This document shows positions 1 to 9,596 of a stretch of DNA of 64,000 nucleotides, piece after piece (the first letter of the stretch is position 1; every line of letters starts with the position of its first letter). Source of the DNA: Thermohahella caldifontis (lineage in GTDB: Bacteria; Pseudomonadota; Gammaproteobacteria; Pseudomonadales; Oleiphilaceae); the NCBI RefSeq assembly GCF_041153465.1, contig NZ_CP154858.1, positions 1,736,001-1,800,000 on the forward strand, written 5' to 3'. The notes under the pieces are model-generated. The model searched no databases, was not told the origin of the DNA, and was given only the letters and a program-made list of their open reading frames with translations. Both the position numbers and the translations under genes were made by a program.

Positions 1-1
1 C

Positions 2-1943
2 CACACGGAGGGCTTCGGGCCTGCGATCCGGCAGGCGCAGCAACTCTGTCCGGATCTGCACAGCATCGCCGAACCCACCGGCCTCAGCGCCGCCGACATC
101 TCCCGCTTCTTCAGCTGGTTCGTCACCCGCGAACGGACTCTGACCCTGTATTCCCAGGGCATCCACCAGACATCCAGTGGTACGGACAAGGTCAATGCCA
201 TCATCAACTGCCATCTGGCAACGGGACGAATCGGCAAACCCGGCAGCGGCCTGCTGTCCCTGACCGGCCAGCCCAATGCCATGGGCGGCCGCGAAGTGGG
301 CGGCCTGGCCACTCAGCTTGCCGCACATCTGCCTTTCACCGGACGCGCGGTGGAGGCGGTACGGGAATTCTGGCAGGCACCGGCGGTGGTCACCGGCCCG
401 GGCAAGACCGCCACCGAAATCTTTGACGCCATGCACCGGGGCGAGATCCGCGCCATCTGGATCATGGGCACCAATCCGGCGGTCAGTCTGCCGGACGGCA
501 ACCGGGTCCGGGAAGCACTGGCCCGCTGCCCGCTGGTGGTGGTATCCGAAGTCTCCGCCCGGGCCGATACCCTGAATTATGCCCACATCCGCCTGCCGGC
601 GGCCGGCTGGGGGAAAAGAACGGCACCGTGACGAACTCCGAGCGACGGATCAGCCGCCAGCGTCCCTTTCTCCCGCTCCCGGGTGAAGCGAGACCGGACT
701 GGTGGATGCTCACCGAGGTTGCCCGACGCCTCGGCTTCGGAAAGGCTTTCGACTACCGGCACCCTGCGGATATCTTTCGCGAGCATGCAGCCCTGTCCGG
801 CTGGCGCAATACGCCGGACGACCTGCCCAGAACCTTCAACATCAGTGCGCTTGCCGATATCAGCGTCGCCCAGTACGATGCCCTGACGCCCATCCAGTGG
901 CCGGTGACCGAATCCGCCCCCTGCGGCACAGCCCGGCTCTTCGGGGACGGCGGATTTCCCACCGCCTCCGGAAAGGCCCGAATGTTGTCCATTGAACCCC
1001 GCGGGCCGGCCCGGCCGCCGACGCCGGAATACCCGTTCTCACTGCTGACCGGCCGCATCCGGGATCAGTGGCACACCATGACACGGACAGCCCTCGCCCC
1101 GCGTCTCAACCAGCATGAGCCGGAACCGGTGCTCAGCCTGCATCCGCTGGATGCCCGTGAACTGGCGCTTGAGCCAGGCCAGCTGGTCCGGGTGTGCAGC
1201 GACCGGGGCGAAGCGGTACTGCGTGTCCGTGCGGATGAGCGGATGCGCTGCGGACAGGTCTTTGCTCCCATGCACTGGAGTGCCGAACTGGCCCCCTTCA
1301 GCCGGATCAATACGGTGATTCCCGCCATCGTCGATCCGGTGTCCAAACAGCCCGAATACAAGCATACCCCTGTCCGGCTGGAACCCGTGAAGCCTGCGGC
1401 CTGGCTGACACTGGTTTCGGCCACCCGGCCCCGGCAACCGGAAAATGTCCTGTATCAGGCCCATGTCCGGCTGGCCGCAGGCTGGCATGCCATCTCGGCC
1501 CTGTCCTGCCCACCGGCGGACCTCTGTCCGCAGTGGCTGGTCAGTCTGCTGTCCGAAACGGACCATCCCGGAACCATGGAGTGGCTGGAATACCATGACG
1601 CAGCCCATCAGGTGCATCGTTATGCTGCTCTCAGGGAAGGCCGGCTGGTGCTGGTGGCCTATCTTTCCCCGAACCGCCGGAAGACAGTCCCGGCTGGCTG
1701 CACGACGCGCTCGGTGAGGCGCAGCTTGACACGCTGCGGCGCATGAGCCTGCTTGCCGGCCGGCCACTGAGCGGCGGGGCCGGACAGGGCCGGACGGTGT
1801 GCGCCTGCTTCGGCGTGGGTGAGCAGCGCATTCTTGCCCTCCGGGAAGACGGCGTTACCCAGGTGGAAGAGATCTGTCAGCGAACCCAGGCCGGCACCAA
1901 CTGCGGCTCCTGCCTCCCGGAAATCCGTCGGCTGCTGCGCTGA
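2..1943 (+). pseudogene. nasA: Assimilatory nitrate reductase catalytic subunit, 5'-truncated by window, two frameshifts
   Basis: This is the C-terminal part of a molybdopterin oxidoreductase of the NasA/NarB type, which reduces nitrate to nitrite in the cytoplasm. The frame entering at base 2 reads the Mo-bisMGD domain, with motifs such as YSQGIHQT, GKPGSG and GQPNAMGGREVG. Next comes the molydopterin-dinucleotide-binding domain (LLTGRIRDQWHTMTR). The gene ends in a BFD-like [2Fe-2S] domain with Cys pairs VCACFGVG and NCGSC, which is typical of assimilatory enzymes. The frame changes twice, at the G run 609-613 and the C run 1667-1670. Adding one base to each run restores WGEKNGTVTNSERR and LSPEPPEDSPGW across the breaks. 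Both losses look like sequencing or assembly errors, though a real pseudogene cannot be excluded. The start lies outside the window. Confidence 0.85.
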
Positions 1944-1987
1944 CGCCAACCGTTTACGAGGCACCTCAGCAACGACCGCCTCGCTTC

Positions 1988-2010
1988 GGGGTGCTCCGGC
2001 ACCCCCTTTT
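1988..2010 (+). terminator. Rho-independent terminator after nasA
   Basis: Arms GGGGTGC and GCACCCC are separated by a 4-nt loop and followed by CTTTT. The hairpin sits 45 bp after the nasA stop and before the sensor kinase gene, so it probably separates the two units. Confidence 0.6.
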
Positions 2011-2067
2011 CCCCATTTCCTGCACAATTTTGCGCTACACTGGCGGACATTCCGGAGAGAGATACCC

Positions 2068-3498
2068 ATGTTCCGCCGATTTCACACGCGCCTGACCCTG
2101 ACCTTCGCCCTCTATGCCCTGGCGATTCTGCTCATCAGCACCCTGGCCCTGCACCTGAGCCTGAGCCGGGGGTTCGACAGTTACCGACGTGAAGCACAGC
2201 GTCAGACGTTGGAACAACTGGCAGAGCGCCTGCAGGATCGCATCACCGATGCCCGGAGCTGGGAACGGCTTGCTCCACGCCTCGTCTCCCCCTGGATCAT
2301 GCCGGATATGCCCGGCGCGTTCCCGCCGCCCGAAACGGATGATCATGGTGATGATGATCATCATCCGCACCGCCATCCCATGTCACCGCGACGACCCGGC
2401 ATCATTCCCCTGGACATGGCCGGCCGGCCGCTGATCCCGGGCCCGCCCGACATCAGCAAGGACGACAGGGTGCCCGTACTCGACCACAACGGCCGGCAGG
2501 TCGGCTGGCTTGCGTTGCCGCCGCCACGTTTCCGGGATGACAGTGTGGGCCAGCGTTTTCTGGAAACCCAGCGCCGCCAGATGATCTGGATCGCCCTGCT
2601 CGCCCTGGCAGGCGGCAGCCTGCTGGCCTGGTGGCTTGCGCGACAGGTGACCCGTCCCGTCGCGCAGCTCAGCGATGCCATGCAGCAGGTCCGACAGCGG
2701 GACTTCTCCCCGCTGCCCGAACCGACAGGGCAGGATGAACTGGCTGACCTGATCCGCGACTTCAATCACATGGTGGCGCAGCTGGCCCGGCATGAACGTC
2801 AGCAACGTCAATGGACAGCGGACGTGGCCCACGAACTGCGCACCCCCATCACTATCCTCAAGGCCGAGCTGGAAGCCCTGAAGGACGGTATCCGCCCCCT
2901 GACACAGGAGGCCGTAACCTCCCTGCACGAGGAAGTCCAGCGGCTTGGACGGCTGGTACAGGATCTCCATGACCTCACCCGGGCGGACATGGGTGCGGTG
3001 CACTACCGGTTTGAGGAGGAGGATCTGGCCGACTGCGTGCGCCATGTCCTGAACCGCGGGGCGCCGATGCTGGTACAGGCGGATATCTTCCTGACCTCCG
3101 ACCTGTGCGACACCGCCCCCGTCCGTGCCGATGCCGACCGGCTGACCCAACTGCTGGACAACCTGCTCCAGAATACCCTGCGCTACACCGACAGCCCCGG
3201 CACGCTTCACGTCTCCCTGCAGCGCGAAGACGACCGATTCGTGCTGCGCTGGTGTGATTCGGCCCCCGGCGTTCCGGAGGCGGCCCTCCCCCATCTCTTT
3301 GACCGCTTCTACCGCGTAGACGCCAGTCGCAACCGGGCACTGGGCGGCAGCGGTCTCGGCCTCGCCATCGCTGCGGCCATTGCCCGGGCACACGGTGGAG
3401 AAATCGGGGCCTCCGCGTCCCCCGCCGGGGGACTCTGCGTCGAGCTGCGCTTACCTGTTCACGAGGAAGAAACCGATGACACGCATCCTGATCGTTGA
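2068..3498 (+). CDS. Membrane sensor histidine kinase, BaeS/CpxA-like, with His/Asp-rich periplasmic loop
   Basis: A 476-residue two-component sensor in the inner membrane. TM1 is near residues 11-33. A periplasmic loop of about 135 residues follows, then TM2 (172-191), HAMP, a HisKA domain with phospho-acceptor His near 255 in VAHELRTP, and a HATPase domain with NTLRY and GGSGLGLAIA. The loop holds an unusual His/Asp cluster around 91-104 (DDHGDDDHHPHRHP), which suggests metal binding. I chose ATG 2068 because it precedes the positively charged TM1 and has GGAGAG upstream; an open frame further upstream is unlikely to be coding. The stop overlaps the response regulator start by 23 bp, so the two genes are translationally coupled. 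The stimulus is inferred to be envelope or metal stress, because a Spy/CpxP-like gene follows. Confidence 0.88.
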   Translation: MFRRFHTRLTLTFALYALAILLISTLALHLSLSRGFDSYRREAQRQTLEQLAERLQDRITDARSWERLAPRLVSPWIMPDMPGAFPPPETDDHGDDDHHPHRHPMSPRRPGIIPLDMAGRPLIPGPPDISKDDRVPVLDHNGRQVGWLALPPPRFRDDSVGQRFLETQRRQMIWIALLALAGGSLLAWWLARQVTRPVAQLSDAMQQVRQRDFSPLPEPTGQDELADLIRDFNHMVAQLARHERQQRQWTADVAHELRTPITILKAELEALKDGIRPLTQEAVTSLHEEVQRLGRLVQDLHDLTRADMGAVHYRFEEEDLADCVRHVLNRGAPMLVQADIFLTSDLCDTAPVRADADRLTQLLDNLLQNTLRYTDSPGTLHVSLQREDDRFVLRWCDSAPGVPEAALPHLFDRFYRVDASRNRALGGSGLGLAIAAAIARAHGGEIGASASPAGGLCVELRLPVHEEETDDTHPDR

Positions 3499-4141
3499 AG
3501 ACGAACCCAAGCTGGCCAGTCTGCTGGCCGACTATCTGGCGCGGGACAATTTCGACACCCGCGTGGTAGATGACGGTCCGGCGGCGCTGGCGGCCTTCGG
3601 GAGCGATTCACCGGACCTGATCCTGCTGGACCTCAACCTGCCGGGCATGGATGGCATTGAAGTCTGCAAACGCATCCGGCAACAGAGTCAGGTGCCCATC
3701 ATCATGACCACCGCCCGTGTGGATGAAGTGGATCGCCTGATCGGCCTCGAACTGGGTGCGGATGACTATGTGTGCAAGCCCTACAGCCCCCGTGAAGTGG
3801 TGGCCCGTGTCAAGGCCGTCCTGCGGCGCATCTCGCCGGCCACCGGCACCACGCCCGGGCTGACCCTGCAGGAAGATCAGCTCAGGGTCAGCTGGCAGGG
3901 CCGTCACCTGACCCTGTCCGCGGTCGAATTTGCGCTGCTGGCCGCGCTGGTCAGGCACCCCGGCCGCATCTACAGCCGGGAACAGCTGATGGACATCATC
4001 TATCCGGATGGCCGGGTGGTGAGTGACCGCACCATCGACAGCCACATCAAGAAAATCCGCCGCAAGCTGGAAGGCGCTTTCGAAGGACTGGACTGCATTC
4101 ACAGCGTGTACGGTGCCGGCTACAAGTACGAGCTTCCCTGA
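3476..4141 (+). CDS. OmpR/PhoB-family response regulator, BaeR-like
   Basis: A 221-residue DNA-binding response regulator and the cognate partner of the overlapping kinase. The receiver domain starts RILIVEDE. The phospho-acceptor Asp is near 52 in ILLDLNLPGMDG, and the conserved Lys is in CKPYSPREV. The C-terminal winged helix covers about residues 130-220 (SREQLMD, DRTIDSHIKKIRRKL, VYGAGYKYE). The ATG at 3476 lies inside the kinase 3' end and is preceded by GAGGAAGAAA as ribosome-binding site. The likely target is the Spy-like gene 76 bp downstream, and possibly the operon itself. The paralogue name (BaeR, CpxR or another) cannot be fixed from sequence alone. Confidence 0.9.
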   Translation: MTRILIVEDEPKLASLLADYLARDNFDTRVVDDGPAALAAFGSDSPDLILLDLNLPGMDGIEVCKRIRQQSQVPIIMTTARVDEVDRLIGLELGADDYVCKPYSPREVVARVKAVLRRISPATGTTPGLTLQEDQLRVSWQGRHLTLSAVEFALLAALVRHPGRIYSREQLMDIIYPDGRVVSDRTIDSHIKKIRRKLEGAFEGLDCIHSVYGAGYKYELP

Positions 4142-4216
4142 TTGCTCCACATTTCCTCCCAAGTGGGCGGATATTCTGACACTACAGAAATGAAGCAACC
4201 CACGAGGAGAACAACC

Positions 4217-4597
4217 ATGAACACACTCAAGACCCTTGCACTGTCCACCCTGCTGACCATCGGACTGACCGGCACGGTGCTGGCGCATGACCAGGACCGA
4301 GGGCCCGACTTTGACCGCATGGCGGACAAGCTGGAACTGACGCAAGAACAGCGTGATGCCTTCATCGACATCATGAAAGGTCAGCATGAAAAACGCCAGG
4401 CCATCATGGACAGTACGCGCGAGCAAATGAAGGCCCTGGATGACGAAACCCGCGCCAGGCTCAAGAACGTCCTGACCGAGGAACAACTGGCCAGGATGGA
4501 GCGCCGCCGCCGCGGGATGGACGAAGGTTGTGACGGCCCGCGTCGCGAACACATGGGCGAACGCATGGGAGATCACGGCCCCCGTTGGCACGACTAG
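4217..4597 (+). CDS. Spy/CpxP-family (LTXXQ) periplasmic protein
   Basis: A 126-residue exported protein. Residues 1-21 form a signal peptide ending near VLA. The mature part is a helical hairpin with the two family motifs, LTQEQ and LTEEQ. The tail is charged and His-rich (HMGERMGDHGPRWHD). Spy and CpxP proteins are periplasmic chaperones or feedback inhibitors of Cpx/Bae-type sensors. The position right after a sensor-regulator pair fits that role. A good ribosome-binding site (GAGGAGA) precedes the ATG. The His/Asp-rich tail mirrors the His/Asp-rich loop of the neighbouring kinase, which hints at a shared metal ligand; that is inference. Confidence 0.8.
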   Translation: MNTLKTLALSTLLTIGLTGTVLAHDQDRGPDFDRMADKLELTQEQRDAFIDIMKGQHEKRQAIMDSTREQMKALDDETRARLKNVLTEEQLARMERRRRGMDEGCDGPRREHMGERMGDHGPRWHD

Positions 4598-4622
4598 TCT
4601 GACCCATATCAAGCCGAACCGA

Positions 4623-4650
4623 CAAGCCCCTCCTCCGGGGCTTGTTTTTT
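4623..4650 (+). terminator. Rho-independent terminator after the Spy-like gene
   Basis: Arms CAAGCCCC and GGGGCTTG with a 6-nt loop run straight into a T tract. This is a strong, canonical terminator closing the two-component/Spy unit. Confidence 0.9.
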
Positions 4651-4716
4651 GTGTCCGGGCCCGCCATATTTTGCATGGCGATCCGAAAATCCCGATATCA
4701 GCAAGAGGAGACTCTC

Positions 4717-4839
4717 ATGGCAGGACATGAATTGCCGGGCAAGCATGGCGACTCGATCGACTACGACATGCTCAATACTTTCCTGATCAGCTTTGCGGCA
4801 GGGATCGTGCTGGGCATTGTGCTGATCGTGGCGCTCTGA
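4717..4839 (+). CDS. Small single-pass membrane protein, unknown function
   Basis: A 40-residue ORF with a strong ribosome-binding site (AGAGGAG, 7 nt before ATG). The N-terminal half is polar (AGHELPGKHGDSIDYDM) and the C-terminal half is one hydrophobic helix ending LGIVLIVAL. It lies between a terminator and a hairpin, so it is probably a monocistronic small membrane protein. I do not recognise the family. The strong translation signal and clean membrane segment argue that it is real. Confidence 0.55.
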   Translation: MAGHELPGKHGDSIDYDMLNTFLISFAAGIVLGIVLIVAL

Positions 4840-4847
4840 AATCCGGT

Positions 4848-4868
4848 ACCGGAAGCCCCGCTTCCGGT
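4848..4868 (+). terminator. Hairpin after the small membrane protein
   Basis: Arms ACCGGAAG and CTTCCGGT with a 5-nt loop start 8 bp after the stop. No clear T tract follows, so it may be a weak terminator or a stabilising 3' hairpin. Confidence 0.4.
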
Positions 4869-4961
4869 TACCTTCCCCCGCTTCCACTGAAATGACCCGC
4901 CCCCTGCAAACCCAGAATTCCCTGCTACACTTTCCGTTAGTCTCCAAAGGAACCGGGTTTG

Positions 4962-5945
4962 ATGACAGACGATTCCACACTTGAACAGCTCCGGACAGAA
5001 CTGGAAGCGGAACGCAGGGCCAGGCGGCACGCCGAATTTGAACTCAGGCGCCGGGAAAGCCAGTTGATGACACTCAACGAGGCCCTGACGACGGCCCTGA
5101 GGGAAGCCCACGCGCTCAACAAGCAGCTTCGGGAGAGCCATGCCCAACTGCAGGAAAGCCACCGCCAGCTGCTGCAGTCGGAAAAGATGGCCTCGCTGGG
5201 CCAGCTTTCCGCCGGGATCGCCCATGAAATCAACAATCCCGTCGGTTTCATTCACTCCAACCTGGGCACCCTGGAAGGTTACCTGGATGACCTGCGTGCA
5301 CTCCTGGGTCTCTATCAATCCCTGGAATCCCGGCTCCCCGAAGAGGCCCAAAAGACCATTCAGGCGTTCAAGAAAGACATTGATTTTCGCTACATGATGG
5401 ATGATCTGGGGCTCATCGTCAGGGAAAGCCGGGAAGGCACCGAACGGGTCCGGCAGATTGTCCGCGACCTGAAGGAGTTCAGCCGCACGGATGATGTCCG
5501 TTTTGCCGAGGCCGATCTGACGGCACTGATCGACAGCTCCCTCAACATTGCTCACAACGCCATCAAGTACAAGGCCACCGTGGAGAAAGATCTCAACCAT
5601 CGCCGGCCGCTGCGCTGCATTCCCAATCAGATCAGTCAGATTCTGGTGAACCTGTTCGTCAACGCCGCCCAGGCCATTGAAAAACAGGGAACGATCCGGG
5701 TGCACACCCATGACGATGGCGATTCAGTGGTGCTGGAAGTCAGAGATACCGGCTGCGGCATGACAGAAGAGGTGCGCTCACGCATCTTCGATCCGTTCTT
5801 TACCACCAAACCCGTCGGGCAAGGCACAGGGCTGGGCCTGGCCATCGTTTACGGTATCGTGGAACGCCACAAGGGCAAAATCGAGGTAGACAGTGCGCCG
5901 GGCGAGGGGACCTGTTTCCGGATCACCCTGCCCGCCGCGGCCTGA
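4962..5945 (+). CDS. Soluble sensor histidine kinase with N-terminal coiled coil
   Basis: A 327-residue kinase without membrane segments. Residues 1-75 form a charged coiled coil, rich in Glu, Arg and Gln. The H-box is GIAHEINNPVGFI, of the NtrB/ZraS-like type. The HATPase domain has the N-box QILVNLFVNAAQAI, then DTGCGM and GTGLGLAIVYGIVERH. No PAS or receiver domain is visible and no response regulator lies next to it, so it is an orphan kinase. ATG 4962 is used; AAAGGA lies 10 nt upstream, and an adjacent in-frame TTG is less likely. The stop is only 3 bp from the convergent Sel1 gene. Confidence 0.85.
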   Translation: MTDDSTLEQLRTELEAERRARRHAEFELRRRESQLMTLNEALTTALREAHALNKQLRESHAQLQESHRQLLQSEKMASLGQLSAGIAHEINNPVGFIHSNLGTLEGYLDDLRALLGLYQSLESRLPEEAQKTIQAFKKDIDFRYMMDDLGLIVRESREGTERVRQIVRDLKEFSRTDDVRFAEADLTALIDSSLNIAHNAIKYKATVEKDLNHRRPLRCIPNQISQILVNLFVNAAQAIEKQGTIRVHTHDDGDSVVLEVRDTGCGMTEEVRSRIFDPFFTTKPVGQGTGLGLAIVYGIVERHKGKIEVDSAPGEGTCFRITLPAAA

Positions 5946-5948
5946 CGC

Positions 5949-6665
5949 CTATTTGGCCTTGGCCACCTGTGACTTGGCCTGCTTCCAGGCCAGCGCCTGC
6001 TCCTGCGCCTGCTTCAGCTCCTCTTCCTTGAGATTGGGCTTGAGGAATGCGGCAAACTGGGCGCCGCGCTTGAATCCGGCATCCGCGCTGAGCAGCGCCC
6101 ATTTCATGGCTTCCACCAGATTCTTCTCCACGCCTTCTCCGGTTGCGTAGGCATAGGCCACATTGAACAGGGCAAAACGGTTGCCCTGTTCGGCGGCCTT
6201 GCGATACCACTCGAAAGCCTGCTTCAGATCCTGCGGCACCCCTTCACCCTTGGCATAACGCAGCCCCAGATTGTACTGGGCGACGGCGTTACCGGCCTCG
6301 GCCGCCTTGCGGAACCAGGCCACGGCCTCTTCCGGGTTCGCCTTGACGCCCTTGCCCTTCAGATAGAACTGGGCCAGGTTGTTCTGGGCAGAGGCATGTC
6401 CCTGCTCGGCGGCAGCCTTGTACCAGCGGAAGGCCTCCTCGTCATTCTTCTCCGTACCCCGGCCATTCTCGTACATCATGGCCAGCAGAAACTGTGCGAC
6501 CGGATCACCGGTGGCCGCGAGCTCCTTGAGCTGAACAAAGGCGGTGTCAAAATCCTTGGCCTTGACGGCCTCGGCCACTTCTTTCATGGACGCGGCCTGA
6601 ACGGCTCCGGCCAGGCAAAGGCCCAGCACCAGCACACGCCCTGCATTTTTTATCAGTGTAATCAT
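5949..6665 (-). CDS. Exported Sel1-repeat (TPR-like) protein
   Basis: A 238-residue protein with an N-terminal signal peptide ending near AVQA. Four to five Sel1-like repeats follow, each with the pattern A..G...AQ..L...Y..G.GV....EA..WY+KAAEQG, for example AQNNLAQFY and AQYNLGLRY. A basic Ala/Lys-rich tail closes it. Sel1 proteins are periplasmic or outer-membrane-associated adaptors for protein-protein interaction; the specific partner is unknown. Start ATG 6665 has a GAGGA motif upstream. Confidence 0.85.
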   Translation of the reverse strand: MITLIKNAGRVLVLGLCLAGAVQAASMKEVAEAVKAKDFDTAFVQLKELAATGDPVAQFLLAMMYENGRGTEKNDEEAFRWYKAAAEQGHASAQNNLAQFYLKGKGVKANPEEAVAWFRKAAEAGNAVAQYNLGLRYAKGEGVPQDLKQAFEWYRKAAEQGNRFALFNVAYAYATGEGVEKNLVEAMKWALLSADAGFKRGAQFAAFLKPNLKEEELKQAQEQALAWKQAKSQVAKAK

Positions 6666-6800
6666 TCAGATGTCCTCACCAGACGGGCTCCCAGACCCAG
6701 CGTACCTTAGCACCCGGGCGCCTTGTCCGACAAGTGAACAGATCACGTTTGAGACCTCCTTCAAATTGCGCAGTCCAGAGGGGCGCGTTACAGTACGCAG

Positions 6801-7907
6801 ATGCTGAATTTCAACCGTCAGAAGCTTCGCGAACATCACGAAGGGCTGTGGCTGCTCTGGGATCTGACCATGCTGGCGGTGCTGGTGGCCAACCTGGTGA
6901 TGCTGCTCTTTGATACTCTTTATGCCACCGAGGCTGTCCGGGGAGCACTGGCCCGATCCATACCCGCCCTGCACGATGCCTGGGCACCGGTCCATGCCAA
7001 CTTCGCCCTGGTCGACCTGGGCTTTGTGGCCTTTTTCCTGACCGAGTTCTTTCTGCGCTGGCTCATTGCCATCCGGCGCCGCGAGTACGTGCGCTGGTAT
7101 TTCTTCCCGTTCCTCCACTGGTACGATCTGGTGGGGTGCATCCCGGTGGCCGGCGCACGCATTTTCCGCTTTCTGCGTATCGCCTCCATCCTCTACCGGC
7201 TGCAGCGGGCCGGCGTGATTGACCTGACGCAAACCCGCGTGTTCGCCTTTATCCACTTCTACTACAACGTCTTTCTGGAGGAGCTGAGTGACCGGATCGT
7301 GATCAAGGTGCTCAGCGACGCCCAGGCGGACCTGCGCATGGGCTCGCCGCTCATCCGGCAGATCCGCGAGGAGGTGGTACAGCCCCGACTGCCGGCGGTA
7401 TACCAATGGATCGCCCATATCCTGCATCAGGCCGGCCAGGTGATCGAGGCCGAAGAGACGGGACAGGCCATCAACGGCCATGTGCGCGAGAGCGTGCGCC
7501 GGGCCATCCGGGAAAGCGCGGACATCCGGCGGTTTGCACGCCTGCCGGTGGTGGGTGACACCATCGAAACCCTGCTGGAAAATGCGGTCACGGATGTGGT
7601 GGTGCAATCGATCATCCACCTGCTCAAGGACATGACAGCGGACCGGGTGGAAAACCTGGCCGAACGTGTCCACGAGCGAACCTCCGTATCCGAAGCCGAC
7701 CGCCATCTGGACCGGCAGATCCTGATGCTGGTGGACGAGAGCCTGGAACTGGTCAAGGCCCATGTGGCGCAACAGCGCTGGAAAGCCCACTTCGCAGACG
7801 ACCTGCCAGACGGCGCGCCGGACACTGCCTCCGGGGCGGAAGCCGGCGCCTCCTCTGCTTCAGGCGTGCCAGACCGCCCAGAGCAGCACCGCAATGAGTT
7901 GGGGTGA
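6801..7907 (+). CDS. Ion-transporter-like membrane protein without an obvious pore
   Basis: A 368-residue protein. The N-terminal part (about 20-165) has three to four membrane helices and an Arg-rich fourth segment (RIFRFLRIASILYRLQRAG) that resembles a voltage-sensor S4 helix. After that the protein is amphipathic and soluble, with a low-complexity Ala/Ser tail. I see no selectivity-filter-like sequence, so it resembles only the S1-S4 part of voltage-gated channels. The last 48 bp overlap the 3' end of the convergent YidE-like gene. The function is uncertain. Confidence 0.55.
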   Translation: MLNFNRQKLREHHEGLWLLWDLTMLAVLVANLVMLLFDTLYATEAVRGALARSIPALHDAWAPVHANFALVDLGFVAFFLTEFFLRWLIAIRRREYVRWYFFPFLHWYDLVGCIPVAGARIFRFLRIASILYRLQRAGVIDLTQTRVFAFIHFYYNVFLEELSDRIVIKVLSDAQADLRMGSPLIRQIREEVVQPRLPAVYQWIAHILHQAGQVIEAEETGQAINGHVRESVRRAIRESADIRRFARLPVVGDTIETLLENAVTDVVVQSIIHLLKDMTADRVENLAERVHERTSVSEADRHLDRQILMLVDESLELVKAHVAQQRWKAHFADDLPDGAPDTASGAEAGASSASGVPDRPEQHRNELG

Positions 7908-9533
7908 CAGGATGCGCAGACACATGACCAGAGGATAGACGGTGGCATAGGCCAGTGCGCTGGCACCACAATCCGGGCGCAAGGCATTGGCAAAGGCCAG
8001 CGCCGGCGGATCGGTCATGGAACCGGCGAGCACGCCGCACAGCGACAGGTAATTCATCTTCAGCCACAGGCGTGCCAGCATGCCCATGATGAACAGGGGC
8101 AGCAGCGTAATGAGCACACCGTAGCCCATCCATTTCAGGCCGTCCCCTTCCGTCAGTGTATTCAGAAAACCGGCTCCCGAATTGATACCCACCACAGCGA
8201 GAAAGAGCACAATACCGATGTCACGCAGGGCCAGGTTGGCACTGGGTGGCATGAACCAGTAAAGGGGGCCGATGTTGCCGACCCGGGCCAGCAGCAGCGC
8301 CACAATCAGTGGGCCACCCGCCAGACCCAGCTTGATGGGTGCGGGCAGATGTGGCAACTGGACTGGAATGGAGCCCAGCAACACCCCCAGCCCGATGCCG
8401 ATGAAGATGGGCATCATCTGTACCTGATCCAGCTTGCTGCGGGCATTGCCCATCAGGCGGGCCACGTATTCCACGGCCTGGGCATCCCCGACGATATTGA
8501 GAATGTCACCGAACTGGAGCACGGTATGCCGGTTCGGCACCAGCTCCACCCCGGCCCGGTTGAGCCGGGAGATCACCACATCGTAACGGTTCTTGATATC
8601 CAGCTCGCTGAGCTTGCGCCCGAGCATCCTTTCATTGGTGACCACAATGCGGACACTGCGCAGGTGTGTGCCTCGGGTCGAGAGCGACTCATCCGCTTCA
8701 CGGCCCAGACGTTCTGCCACCTGTTTCAACCGGATTTCATCACTGCCCACCAGATGCAGGTAGTCGCCGCTGCGGATCCGCAAGCCCGGACCGGGCACCA
8801 CCAGTCTGCCCTGCGACTTGACGCGAGAGCAGATCACGTCCTCTCCGAGCATCGACTCCAGCCTCTCAAAGGGCAATCCGTCAACATCGGGCTTGTCCAC
8901 CCGGACGTTGATGGCCTGCAGCGTGCCCCGCTTGCCATTCCCCTGCTCCGCATCCCAGGCACGCGCTTCGTCCTCCACCGAAATGCGCAACAGCGCACGG
9001 ACCAGCCACATGCTCAGGAGGATGCCGAGAATGCCGAACGGGTACGCCATGGCATAGCCCGTTCCCAGCAGACTAACCTGCTCACCGGTAAACCCCAGTT
9101 CCGAGAGGATCTGCTGGGCGGCCGCCAGTGACGGTGTGTTGGTCACCGCGCCGGACTGAATGCCCAGCACCACATTTAGTGGCAGATCAAACCCCAGCGC
9201 CAGCCCTACCGTGATCAGGCTGCCCAGCAACACGATCCCCACGGCCACGGCATTCAGGCGCAGCCCATTCTGGCGCAGGGACGCAAAGAATCCCGGCCCG
9301 ACCTGAATGCCGATAGTATAAACAAAGAGAATGAGGCCGAACTCCTTGATGAAATGCAGGGCGGCATGATCCAGATGCCAGCCATTGCGGTGTGCAAAAT
9401 GCCCGACGATCAGACCACCGAACAGGACGCCGCCGATGCCCAGTCCGACACCGCGAACCTTGAGCCGGCCGATGGCCAGCCCCAGCACGGCAACCGCCGA
9501 AAGTACAACCAATGTCAACGCCACCTGGCTCAT
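7860..9533 (-). CDS. YidE/YbjL/AspT-family putative transporter
   Basis: A 557-residue inner-membrane protein with the symmetric AspT/YidE layout. There are about five N-terminal helices (LGIGGVLFGGLIVGHFAHR, then GIQVGPGFF), two central cytoplasmic RCK_C (TrkA-C) domains around residues 200-370, and about six C-terminal helices (VVGINSGAGFL, LCGVLAGSMTDPPAL). The repeated signature G(I/L)Q.G...NTPSLAAA and GSMTDPPALAFA is diagnostic. AspT is an aspartate:alanine exchanger, but the substrate of YidE-type members is not established. A candidate FNR/Anr box lies 64 bp upstream of the start. Confidence 0.85.
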   Translation of the reverse strand: MSQVALTLVVLSAVAVLGLAIGRLKVRGVGLGIGGVLFGGLIVGHFAHRNGWHLDHAALHFIKEFGLILFVYTIGIQVGPGFFASLRQNGLRLNAVAVGIVLLGSLITVGLALGFDLPLNVVLGIQSGAVTNTPSLAAAQQILSELGFTGEQVSLLGTGYAMAYPFGILGILLSMWLVRALLRISVEDEARAWDAEQGNGKRGTLQAINVRVDKPDVDGLPFERLESMLGEDVICSRVKSQGRLVVPGPGLRIRSGDYLHLVGSDEIRLKQVAERLGREADESLSTRGTHLRSVRIVVTNERMLGRKLSELDIKNRYDVVISRLNRAGVELVPNRHTVLQFGDILNIVGDAQAVEYVARLMGNARSKLDQVQMMPIFIGIGLGVLLGSIPVQLPHLPAPIKLGLAGGPLIVALLLARVGNIGPLYWFMPPSANLALRDIGIVLFLAVVGINSGAGFLNTLTEGDGLKWMGYGVLITLLPLFIMGMLARLWLKMNYLSLCGVLAGSMTDPPALAFANALRPDCGASALAYATVYPLVMCLRILSPQLIAVLLWAVWHA

Positions 9534-9596
9534 GAGAAGGGTCCTTGTCCATCCATTGATTTGCTTAAATTGTAGTTATTTTACTCCCTTTACATA

